Source: Phycisphaerales bacterium
GTDB lineage: Bacteria > Planctomycetota > Phycisphaerae > UBA1845
Direction of reading: 5' to 3'
Length of the DNA: 6,851 nt
Assembly: GCA_030612785.1 (NCBI GenBank)
Contig: JAUWNF010000177.1
Span: 1-6,851, forward strand
Position 1 is the stretch's first letter. Every line of letters begins with the position of its first letter. Below the pieces are notes generated by a model. The model worked only from the letters and a program-made list of their open reading frames with translations, was not told the origin of the DNA and made no database searches. The position numbers and the translations under genes are program-made. Shown piece after piece: positions 1-5,143 of this stretch.

Positions 1-97
1 CGCAAATCGAGCCGACCCGGACTCAAGACGGCGCCAAGCAACGATGTAGCTGGGACGCAGAAGGTTTTCGCTCCTGGCCTTCGCTGGATCGTCCGGT

Positions 98-382
98 CCG
101 GGTGGTACGCAGCTTGGAGACCACAAGCGTCCGCCGCCAACATCCGCTGTGTGCTCCGCGGTGAGAAATGAAGGTTAGCTGCTTTTTGTGGAGCCGGGTG
201 GAACGGGCCGGGTGGCCGGAGTCCGGACGGGCGCTGTAACATGCGCATTAACAAGACGTTATGGGAAGCAAACCCGGCGGCGACAAGTTGGTTGCCTTCC
301 ACGCAGGGTGGGGGAATAATCGGGTGCCCGGGTGGACCGGTCGGCCGCACTTTTTTTTCACCAAGTGGGTTGAACCGGGTGG
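98..382 (+). repeat. Five dispersed copies of CCGGGTGG
   Basis: The octamer CCGGGTGG occurs exactly at 98-105, 194-201, 208-215, 328-335 and 375-382, always in the same orientation. I see no reverse-complement copy in the first 610 bases. Two copies are 14 bp apart and the others are irregularly spaced. The motif may be a protein-binding site, a decayed repeat family, or simply a by-product of the G-tract bias of the region. The copies are seen directly; any function is inference. Confidence 0.5.
306..332 (+). other. G-quadruplex motif
   Basis: Four G-tracts lie at 306-308, 310-314, 322-324 and 330-332, with loops of 1, 7 and 5 nt. This fits the usual G3+N1-7 rule on the + strand. A near-canonical relative follows at 377-404, with tracts at 377-379, 381-384, 391-393 and 402-404; its last loop is 8 nt. 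Folding in vivo is not shown by the sequence. Confidence 0.5.
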
Positions 383-399
383 GGTGAATCGGGTATAAT
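370..399 (+). promoter_or_regulatory. Possible sigma70-type promoter, no clear target
   Basis: TTGAAC (370-375) and a perfect TATAAT (394-399) are separated by 18 nt. About 11 nt downstream of the -10 box is a purine-rich GGAGGAGG (410-417), followed by a TTG (421) that opens a 14-codon frame ending at TGA 463-465. This could be an upstream start for the exported-protein gene, giving a leader of about 290 nt. It could also drive a short leader peptide or small RNA, or be a chance match. The spacer overlaps G-tracts, which makes chance or a G4-controlled promoter equally thinkable. Confidence 0.3.
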
Positions 400-504
400 C
401 CGGGACGTTGGAGGAGGAAGTTGCCCGCAACACGTTTTGTAAATCCCGTGTCAAAGGCGGACTGAATCCGGCAACGAGGAGAACCGTAACTTGGTCTATG
501 GATA

Positions 505-541
505 GGGCTGTGGGTGTTTGGGGATGTTGGGGGGTATAGGG
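505..541 (+). other. Five-tract G-quadruplex motif
   Basis: Five G-tracts occur at 505-507, 512-514, 520-523, 529-534 and 539-541, with loops of 4, 5, 5 and 4 nt. This is well inside the canonical G4 definition and has one spare tract. It lies about 70 bp upstream of the -35 box at 611, on the non-template strand of the following gene. Such a position is compatible with an effect on DNA structure near the promoter, but no function is shown. Confidence 0.6.
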
Positions 542-610
542 AGAGTGGCGAGGTGGCCGTCTTCGTCTGGCGTAACGAGCGGTCGAAGCCAAAAAATGGA
601 CGACCAGCCC

Positions 611-640
611 TTGACAGAGATACCTTGAAACGATTACTAT
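611..640 (+). promoter_or_regulatory. Sigma70-type promoter of the exported-protein gene
   Basis: The -35 box is a perfect TTGACA (611-616). The -10 box is TACTAT (635-640), five of six to consensus, with an 18-nt spacer. Transcription would start around 646-648, giving a leader of about 50 nt before the ATG at 696. It is the best promoter match in the window and sits just where one is needed. Confidence 0.75.
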
Positions 641-647
641 AGGAACA

Positions 648-681
648 GATCAAAGAAATCGCGCAACATAACCCTTTGATC
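648..681 (+). promoter_or_regulatory. 5'-end stem-loop in the leader
   Basis: GATCAAAG (648-655) and CTTTGATC (674-681) form a perfect 8-bp stem with an 18-nt loop. The stem begins at the predicted transcription start and ends two bases before the AGGAGG Shine-Dalgarno (684-689). A stem at the extreme 5' end, with the ribosome site left single-stranded, is the arrangement known to stabilise some bacterial mRNAs, such as ompA. An operator-type dyad for a DNA-binding protein is the main alternative. Confidence 0.55.
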
Positions 682-695
682 ACAGGAGGACCAAA

Positions 696-1856
696 ATGAA
701 GAAGGCATTGTGTATGGCTCTCGTAGGGAGCTTGGTGTGCGCCGTGAGCGCGAGCGCACAGACCGAGGTGACGTACACCTTGGTGTTGGAAGAGGATGGT
801 CTTAGCTATCGCATCGAGGCGGAGATCACCGGCGGCGACGCCTGCGAAGGGTTGGGGCTGGTGGGCACCGACGTGGTGGGGTTCGCGAATGTGCCTGCGC
901 AGATGACCAACCCCGGTGGAGACATGGCCGGGTTCGAGGTCAACGATGGCTTGAACAACCCGGCCGGCTATGGCGGAACCATCAGCGGCACCTCGCTGTT
1001 GCAGGTCGGTGGCGGCCAGAACACCATCGACAACGACACGGGCTACGCTCCGTACCCCATTGGTACGGTGGTGACCGGGATTGGCAACTCAGGTCCCGTG
1101 ATCGTGGCTACCAATGGTGTGTGCGAAGCTGATGACGTCATCGAAATGGCAAACTGCTTCGCCAACGTGCTCGATGACACCGGCCCGGACGTCTTCGCGG
1201 TGAGTGCAGCTACCCTTACCTGCACGGGGTCCATAACCTGCGGCCTCCCCGGCGTGACCATGCAGTATGCCGAGAGCGGTGCCAACCACGGCGCTTCGGG
1301 TTACTTTGCCACCTCGATTGACTTGGTCGCCACGGGATGCGCGACTCTACCTGCAGGGGCCACGCCTGATGGGCGGGCGTTCTCCGCCACGGCTCGTCAG
1401 ATTCTCAACATTGAGTTCGATGCGCCTCCGACCGCGCTGGCCGCCGACGGTAAGGTTGCCATTACCAGGTGCAGCGATAGCAGCGTCTGGAACGTGCCGG
1501 GGATCAACATGACCGTGAATGGTAACTGGCTGGAGATCGACGTGAACCCGGTGTTGGCCGATCAGCATGCCTACGACGTGGTGCTTAGCGCTACTGACGT
1601 GACCGGAGATAACGACTTCCAGTTCGTGCTGGTTTCGGGTAACACGGTTATCTTCCCGCCGTTCACGCGGTACACGGTTTTGGCGGGTGACGTCTCGTCG
1701 ACCCAGGGCAAGTTTAATGCCACGGTTGATGCCCTGAACTTCCAGTTTGACGTTGTTCGGTTCCCGCCGTTTACGGCAGGCTTTATCCTGGCCGGCGATA
1801 TTTCGTACGTGCAGGGCAAGTTTAATAACACGGTCACGCTGCCGTGTTGTCCGTAG
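696..1856 (+). CDS. Exported protein with C-terminal tandem repeat
   Basis: This 386-aa protein is not a family I recognise with certainty. It starts with a clear Sec signal peptide: two lysines, a hydrophobic core, and a probable signal peptidase I site after A19-S20-A21. The start is fixed by AGGAGG at 684-689, 6 nt before the ATG. The mature part is rich in Gly, Thr, Val and Asn and predicts as beta-rich. An early ITGGD (44-48) resembles a motif in the next gene. Eight cysteines lie between C50 and C259. Residues about 235-318 look like an Ig-like beta domain of the kind that precedes dockerin-type tails in planctomycete proteins. The tail holds two repeats starting at F320 and F356, each with FPPF, GD[VI]S and QGKFN, and ends in LPCCP. 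No TM helix or sorting signal follows, so it is probably secreted or held by its tail. No enzyme motif was seen. Confidence 0.88.
   Translation: MKKALCMALVGSLVCAVSASAQTEVTYTLVLEEDGLSYRIEAEITGGDACEGLGLVGTDVVGFANVPAQMTNPGGDMAGFEVNDGLNNPAGYGGTISGTSLLQVGGGQNTIDNDTGYAPYPIGTVVTGIGNSGPVIVATNGVCEADDVIEMANCFANVLDDTGPDVFAVSAATLTCTGSITCGLPGVTMQYAESGANHGASGYFATSIDLVATGCATLPAGATPDGRAFSATARQILNIEFDAPPTALAADGKVAITRCSDSSVWNVPGINMTVNGNWLEIDVNPVLADQHAYDVVLSATDVTGDNDFQFVLVSGNTVIFPPFTRYTVLAGDVSSTQGKFNATVDALNFQFDVVRFPPFTAGFILAGDISYVQGKFNNTVTLPCCP
1653..1853 (+). repeat. In-frame tandem duplication, 108-bp period
   Basis: Two adjacent in-frame units, 1653-1760 and 1761-1853, encode the last 67 residues of the exported protein. 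The first unit is 36 codons and the second is cut short at 31. An 11-nt block (1653-1663 and 1761-1771) and a 15-nt block (1704-1718 and 1812-1826) are identical, and both pairs are exactly 108 bp apart. The other positions have diverged mostly at the DNA level, while GD[VI]S, QGKFN and FPPF stay conserved in the protein. That pattern suggests selection on the repeat fold. Confidence 0.8.
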
Positions 1857-1878
1857 AGTAGAGAAGTAACTGTGCTGA

Positions 1879-1905
1879 CGGGTGGCGGGGCGCTCCCGCC
1901 GCCCG
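1879..1905 (+). terminator. GC-rich hairpin without T-run
   Basis: Positions 1879-1889 pair with 1895-1905 over 11 bp, including one G-T wobble, around a 5-nt loop. The hairpin starts 22 bases after the stop of the exported-protein gene. No T-tract follows, so it is not a standard intrinsic terminator. It may protect an mRNA 3' end, act as a weak terminator, or be a processing site between the two exported-protein genes. Confidence 0.5.
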
Positions 1906-1947
1906 CCGGCCTCTGATAGACAACCCGCTAATGTTAGTTTTGGTGAT

Positions 1948-1981
1948 TCCGCCTGATTGATCCGTTGGACAAAAAGGCGGA
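1948..1981 (+). promoter_or_regulatory. Stem-loop in leader of PEP-CTERM gene
   Basis: TCCGCCT (1948-1954) pairs perfectly with AGGCGGA (1975-1981) around a 20-nt loop. The stem ends 19 nt before the AAGGAGG Shine-Dalgarno at 2001-2007. I found no good promoter between 1857 and 1947, so the PEP-CTERM gene may depend partly on read-through from the gene before it. The stem could be an operator dyad or an RNA leader structure. Confidence 0.35.
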
Positions 1982-2017
1982 GAACGTAAGGAAGCATCTT
2001 AAGGAGGAGTAGTAGGT

Positions 2018-2626
2018 ATGAAAAAGTATGCTATGGCTATGCTTGTTATGTTGATGGCGGCAGGCACGGTGAATGCGGATGCCATCCTGGACATGCAGTT
2101 CGCCGGTGGTGGTACGGAAATAATTCTCACCGAGAGCGAAACCGCGGTCATCAATGTCATGGTCACGATGACCGGCGGCGACCTGTGGGGTGCGTCAGCC
2201 GTTCAGTATGTCGCTACCGGTGAGGGTGGCGACTGGACGCTCGATAACTATGACCCGGCGTACCCGGCAGATTACGGGTCCCCGCTGTATGCGAAGGTCT
2301 ACGACCTGAATGGTGGTCCGCTCCCCGGTGGACTCAACGGCTACATGTCGCAGGATACTGACTTCGTGGGTGCGTGGCATCCTGGCCCGTTCTTGCTGCA
2401 CCAGTTGACGATCCACTGCACCGGCGAGATTAGCGATGAGATGATTGGCTTCGACTTGGGCTCGGTGGGCATGAACGTCACCGAAGGGTCCACAGGCGAG
2501 CTTTTCACCATTGCCAATGGTGGGCTCACGTTCCTCAATTCCGGTGTGATTATCCACCAGATTCCCGAGCCGGCCTCGCTGGCCCTGCTCGCTCTGGGTG
2601 GTCTGGCGCTGATTCGCCGCCGGTAG
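2018..2626 (+). CDS. PEP-CTERM sorting-signal protein
   Basis: This 202-aa protein is made for export and anchoring by an exosortase. It has an N-terminal signal peptide (MKK, then a methionine-rich hydrophobic core, probable cut after V18-N19-A20). The C-terminal PEP-CTERM signal has P183-E184-P185, a short hydrophobic helix (about 187-199) and a final Arg triplet (200-202). In this system the tail is recognised and cut near the PEP motif during transit to the surface or the exopolysaccharide matrix. The region between, 21-180, is acidic and Gly/Thr-rich, with a TGGD at 52-55, and looks like a single beta-sandwich domain with no catalytic motif. The start is set by AAGGAGG at 2001-2007, 10 nt upstream. 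It lies 161 nt after the previous exported-protein gene and is followed by a strong terminator. No exosortase is visible in the window. The sorting-signal call is firm; the molecular role is unknown. Confidence 0.93.
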   Translation: MKKYAMAMLVMLMAAGTVNADAILDMQFAGGGTEIILTESETAVINVMVTMTGGDLWGASAVQYVATGEGGDWTLDNYDPAYPADYGSPLYAKVYDLNGGPLPGGLNGYMSQDTDFVGAWHPGPFLLHQLTIHCTGEISDEMIGFDLGSVGMNVTEGSTGELFTIANGGLTFLNSGVIIHQIPEPASLALLALGGLALIRRR

Positions 2627-2672
2627 AAGGCTGCGGAGCGTCAACACGGAGTAGTAGTAAAACACCAAAGCG

Positions 2673-2704
2673 AAGCCGGTCTACTTGACCGGCTTACCTT
2701 TTTT
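2673..2704 (+). terminator. Intrinsic terminator after PEP-CTERM gene
   Basis: AAGCCGGTC (2673-2681) and GACCGGCTT (2687-2695) form a perfect 9-bp stem with a 5-nt loop. Three bases later a run of six T follows (2699-2704). This is a classic rho-independent terminator, 46 nt after the stop codon. It separates the exported-protein genes from the sulfatase-like gene, which therefore needs its own promoter. Confidence 0.93.
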
Positions 2705-2805
2705 ACGCGCGTGCGGAGGTCCGAGCATTCGAGGCGGACCGGACCGGGAACATCCGACGTCCCGAGTCCAAGGTGAATCCCCAGTCCTCAGTCCGTCCAT
2801 CAGAC

Positions 2806-2833
2806 TTGCGGTGTGTGGGCGTTCGGGGATACT
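2806..2833 (+). promoter_or_regulatory. Weak candidate promoter for sulfatase-like gene
   Basis: TTGCGG (2806-2811) and GATACT (2828-2833) are 16 nt apart. The match is poor (three and four of six), but a promoter is expected between the terminator at 2704 and the start at 2876, and I see nothing better. The region also has a GGTCCG/CGGACC dyad at 2718-2723 and 2735-2740. Confidence 0.2.
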
Positions 2834-2848
2834 GACGGGGAGACAATT

Positions 2849-2869
2849 GGCCTTCGGGGCCGAAGGGAG
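2849..2869 (+). promoter_or_regulatory. Hairpin that can mask the Shine-Dalgarno
   Basis: The probable Shine-Dalgarno GAAGGGAG (2862-2869) overlaps the 3' arm of a 6-bp stem, 2851-2856 with 2861-2866, closed by a 4-nt loop. An alternative fold pairs GGCC at 2849-2852 with GGCC at 2858-2861, or closes a UUCG tetraloop at 2853-2856, and leaves the Shine-Dalgarno free. The two folds exclude each other. This may tune translation of the following gene, but a regulatory role is inference. Confidence 0.4.
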
Positions 2870-2875
2870 CCGTCG

Positions 2876-5125
2876 ATGCCGCGAAAACGGGCACAACAGG
2901 TGCGCAGATGCTGGCTGGTACTGGGGAGTGCGCTGCTCGTGGTGACGATAGCGGCGTTCGCTTCGTGTCGGAGGGAGAGGGGCGAGTCGCTGGTCGTCGG
3001 CGGGGAGGGGTTCAACGTCCTGCTGGTCACTCTGGATACGACGCGCGTCGATTGCCTGGGCTGCTACGGGCACCCGACGATCCAGACGCCCAACCTGGAC
3101 GCCCTGGCGCGCGAAGGAGTACTGTTCAGCCAGTGCAGCACCTGCGCCCCGGTGACGCTGCCGGCTCATGCAAGCATACTGACGGGCACCTACCCCTTCG
3201 CTCACGGGTCCCGCCAAAACGGGGATACGATTCGGAGGGAGGGACACGTGTTCCTGGCCGAGTTATTGGCCGAGCGCGGCTACACCACCGGGGCCGAGGT
3301 GGCTGCGTACGTGGTGAACCGCGAATGGGGCCTGACCCCGGGCTTCCAAACCTACGGTGATCTTCCGGCGACAAGGGAGAGCGGTGACCGCTTCGAGCGA
3401 CTCGAGGATTTTAACAGCGTACCGGCGGATGCGGTGTGCGACCGGGCGTTGGCCTGGCTGAGTGCGCACGGACGGTCCAGGTTTTTCCTGTGGGTTCACT
3501 TCTTCGATCCGCATGTTCCCTGGGCACCGCCCAAGCGATTTCGGACGCAATACGCGGATCTTTACCTGGGCGAGATCGCTTTTATGGACGAGCAGGTCGG
3601 TCGTCTGCTGGACCACCTGAAGACCGCCGGGTTGCAGCATAAGACACTGGTGGTGGTGGTGGGCGACCACGGCGAGGGTCGCGGTCAGCACGGCGAGCTC
3701 ACGCATACGTACTTCGTGTACGACAGCACCATGCACGTGCCGTTGATTCTCAACTGCCCCGGGCGCCTCCCGGCCGGTCGACGTGTCCAAGCCCAAACGC
3801 GGACCGTGGACATTGCGCCGACGATCCTTGACTTCGTGGGGGCCGACCCCAAGCCCGACGCCCAGGGAGTCAGTCTGCTTCCGATGATCGCCGCGGAAAA
3901 GCAGGATCTAGGATTGGCCGCCTACGGAGAGACCATGACCTCTCATCTGACCATGGGGTATGCTCAACTGCGCTGCCTTCGGGTGGGAGATTGGAAATAC
4001 ATCCACGCTCCCACGCCCGAGCTGTACAACATCAAGCAGGATCCCGCCGAGCGGTGGAACCTGGCGGCAGCCCAACCGGAGCTGGCGAAAAGCATGCGAG
4101 ATCAGATCACCGATCTGCTGAACGACGCAGCGGAACGAAGCGGCGCGTCCTCTTCGAATCCCGCCCTGACTGCGGAGGCGGTGGAGCGATTGGCATCGCT
4201 CGGATACGTCAGCGCGGGTCCCCGCACGGACGACGGGGCGACCGAGGTGGAGCAGTTCCTCAAGCTGACGGGGCCGGATCCCAAAGATCGAATCGAGAAC
4301 CATAACGAGTATTTGAAGGCGCTGGCCCTGCTCGGGGCTGGTCAATCCGAGGAGGGCGAACAAATCCTTCGTTCGCTGACAGAGGCCGAGCCCGACAACT
4401 TCGGGTACAGAATCTCCCTCGCGGGTCATCTGCGCGACAGCGGGCGTCCTGAGGATGCGGTGGGATTGTACGAGGAAGCTATTGCCCTCCGCCCCGATCG
4501 GACGATGACGCACTTCAATATGGGCCGGTCATTGGGTGAACTTGGGCGTTTTGAGGAGGCGGCCCAGCACTTCCGCCTGGTTGCGGAGCAGATGCCCGAT
4601 TATGCCACCGCGTTCAAGAACCTGGGTCTGACCCTGAGCCATCTCGGACGTCCGGACGAGGCCGCCGCGGCCTACCAGCGCGCGCGGGAGCTTGAACCTG
4701 ATGACGGGAAGGTCCGCGCGGCGTTGGCGGCAGTAATGTGGTCGCGAGGGAGCTACGCAGAGGCCGCCGAAGTGCTACGTGAAGGGCTGCGCCGCGATAC
4801 GAAGAACATCAGCCTCGCCAACAACTTGGCTTGGTATCTGGCCACGTGCCCGGATGCCGGCTTTCGCAATGGCCAGCGGGCTGTGGAGTTGGCCGAGGGA
4901 GTCTGCCGGCGAGCGGGCGAGGAGAATCCGCAACTGCTCGACACGCTGGCGGCTGCGTACGCGGCGGCGGGAAGGTTCGAGGAGGCGGTGGAGACGGCGC
5001 GGCAGGCTTTGGAGCTAGCGCGAACGACGGGAACGCCTGAATCAGCCGAAGGAATCGCCAAGCGTCTGGCTACCTACCAGGCGCACGAGCCATACACTGA
5101 GCCAGGTGCCGACCCGGTGGAATAG
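2876..5125 (+). CDS. Sulfatase-superfamily lipoprotein with TPR tail
   Basis: This 749-aa protein joins an alkaline-phosphatase-superfamily (sulfatase-like) domain to a TPR tail. The ATG at 2876 is preferred over an in-frame ATG at 2813: it has GAAGGGAG 6 nt upstream and immediately gives a basic, hydrophobic signal ending in F28-A29-S30-C31, an acceptable lipobox. It is thus probably an envelope lipoprotein. The catalytic domain (about 46-420) has LDTTR with metal ligand D54, then T94-L-P-A-H98, H208-x-x-D211-P-H213, D264-H265-G-E and H277. True sulfatases have C/S-x-P-x-R and a second Asp after D54. Here Thr replaces the formylglycine Cys, and His replaces Arg, so a Thr nucleophile and a phosphoester or transferase reaction are plausible. 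A linker with VERLASLGYV (436-445) leads to about seven TPRs (478-718), including NNLAWYLAT, which is common in PVC-group TPR proteins. Many databases would call this a sulfatase. The substrate is unknown. Confidence 0.9.
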   Translation: MPRKRAQQVRRCWLVLGSALLVVTIAAFASCRRERGESLVVGGEGFNVLLVTLDTTRVDCLGCYGHPTIQTPNLDALAREGVLFSQCSTCAPVTLPAHASILTGTYPFAHGSRQNGDTIRREGHVFLAELLAERGYTTGAEVAAYVVNREWGLTPGFQTYGDLPATRESGDRFERLEDFNSVPADAVCDRALAWLSAHGRSRFFLWVHFFDPHVPWAPPKRFRTQYADLYLGEIAFMDEQVGRLLDHLKTAGLQHKTLVVVVGDHGEGRGQHGELTHTYFVYDSTMHVPLILNCPGRLPAGRRVQAQTRTVDIAPTILDFVGADPKPDAQGVSLLPMIAAEKQDLGLAAYGETMTSHLTMGYAQLRCLRVGDWKYIHAPTPELYNIKQDPAERWNLAAAQPELAKSMRDQITDLLNDAAERSGASSSNPALTAEAVERLASLGYVSAGPRTDDGATEVEQFLKLTGPDPKDRIENHNEYLKALALLGAGQSEEGEQILRSLTEAEPDNFGYRISLAGHLRDSGRPEDAVGLYEEAIALRPDRTMTHFNMGRSLGELGRFEEAAQHFRLVAEQMPDYATAFKNLGLTLSHLGRPDEAAAAYQRARELEPDDGKVRAALAAVMWSRGSYAEAAEVLREGLRRDTKNISLANNLAWYLATCPDAGFRNGQRAVELAEGVCRRAGEENPQLLDTLAAAYAAAGRFEEAVETARQALELARTTGTPESAEGIAKRLATYQAHEPYTEPGADPVE

Positions 5126-5143
5126 TCTGGCCGCGTGGCCGGA
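5126..5143. terminator. Hairpin filling the gap between convergent stops
   Basis: The 18 bp between the two stop codons form one hairpin. 5126-5132 pairs with 5137-5143 over 7 bp around a GCGT loop, with one G-T wobble on the + strand RNA and one C-A mismatch on the other. There is no T-run on either side, so it is at best a weak or rho-assisted shared terminator, or a 3'-end-protecting structure. Confidence 0.45.

Larger units (their letters stand above)
1..610. other. G-rich region without a supportable gene
   Basis: I see no convincing gene here. Two + strand frames are open from the left edge. One ends at a TGA at 169-171 and the other a few bases earlier; neither gives a recognisable protein, so a short C-terminal tail of an upstream gene remains possible but unproven. 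A 114-codon minus-strand frame (248-592) is proline-, arginine- and serine-rich, has no domain-like pattern, and is judged spurious. What the region does hold is a strong G-tract bias on the + strand, five CCGGGTGG copies, two canonical G-quadruplex motifs, an 11-nt dyad CCGGAGTCCGG at 216-226, an 8-T run at 351-358 and a possible promoter at 370-399. It ends at the promoter of the exported-protein gene. Confidence 0.6.

Noticed and set aside
1..171. Possible C-terminal tail of an upstream gene (frame open from position 1 to the TGA at 169-171)
   Set aside because: A second + strand frame is open over nearly the same span. Neither shows a clear codon bias or a recognisable domain, and about 56 open codons in GC-rich DNA are not significant.
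351..358. Run of eight T as an intrinsic terminator
   Set aside because: The preceding bases do not form a convincing stem, and no gene ends upstream of it.
248..592. Minus-strand 114-codon frame
   Set aside because: The predicted product is a Pro/Arg/Ser-rich string with no domain pattern, and the region is better explained by G-tract bias, which yields proline-rich translations on the other strand.
2813..2875. Earlier in-frame ATG for the sulfatase-like gene
   Set aside because: The 21 extra residues are polar and would bury the signal peptide. The ATG at 2876 has a good Shine-Dalgarno and gives a proper lipoprotein signal.
3143..3157. C90-A-P-V-T as an alternative sulfatase nucleophile motif
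   Set aside because: The conserved A-S-I-L-T-G sets the register so that T94 is the nucleophile position. The paralogue has Ser at the C90 position, and no Arg follows at the right spacing.
2681..3247. Long minus-strand open frames opposite the real genes, such as this one and 1347-1997
   Set aside because: They lie antisense to well-supported genes, have no recognisable domains, and are expected in GC-rich coding DNA.
3648..3663. GTG triplet repeat as a microsatellite
   Set aside because: It encodes the valine-rich beta strand just before the metal-binding D264-H265, which explains it as coding sequence.
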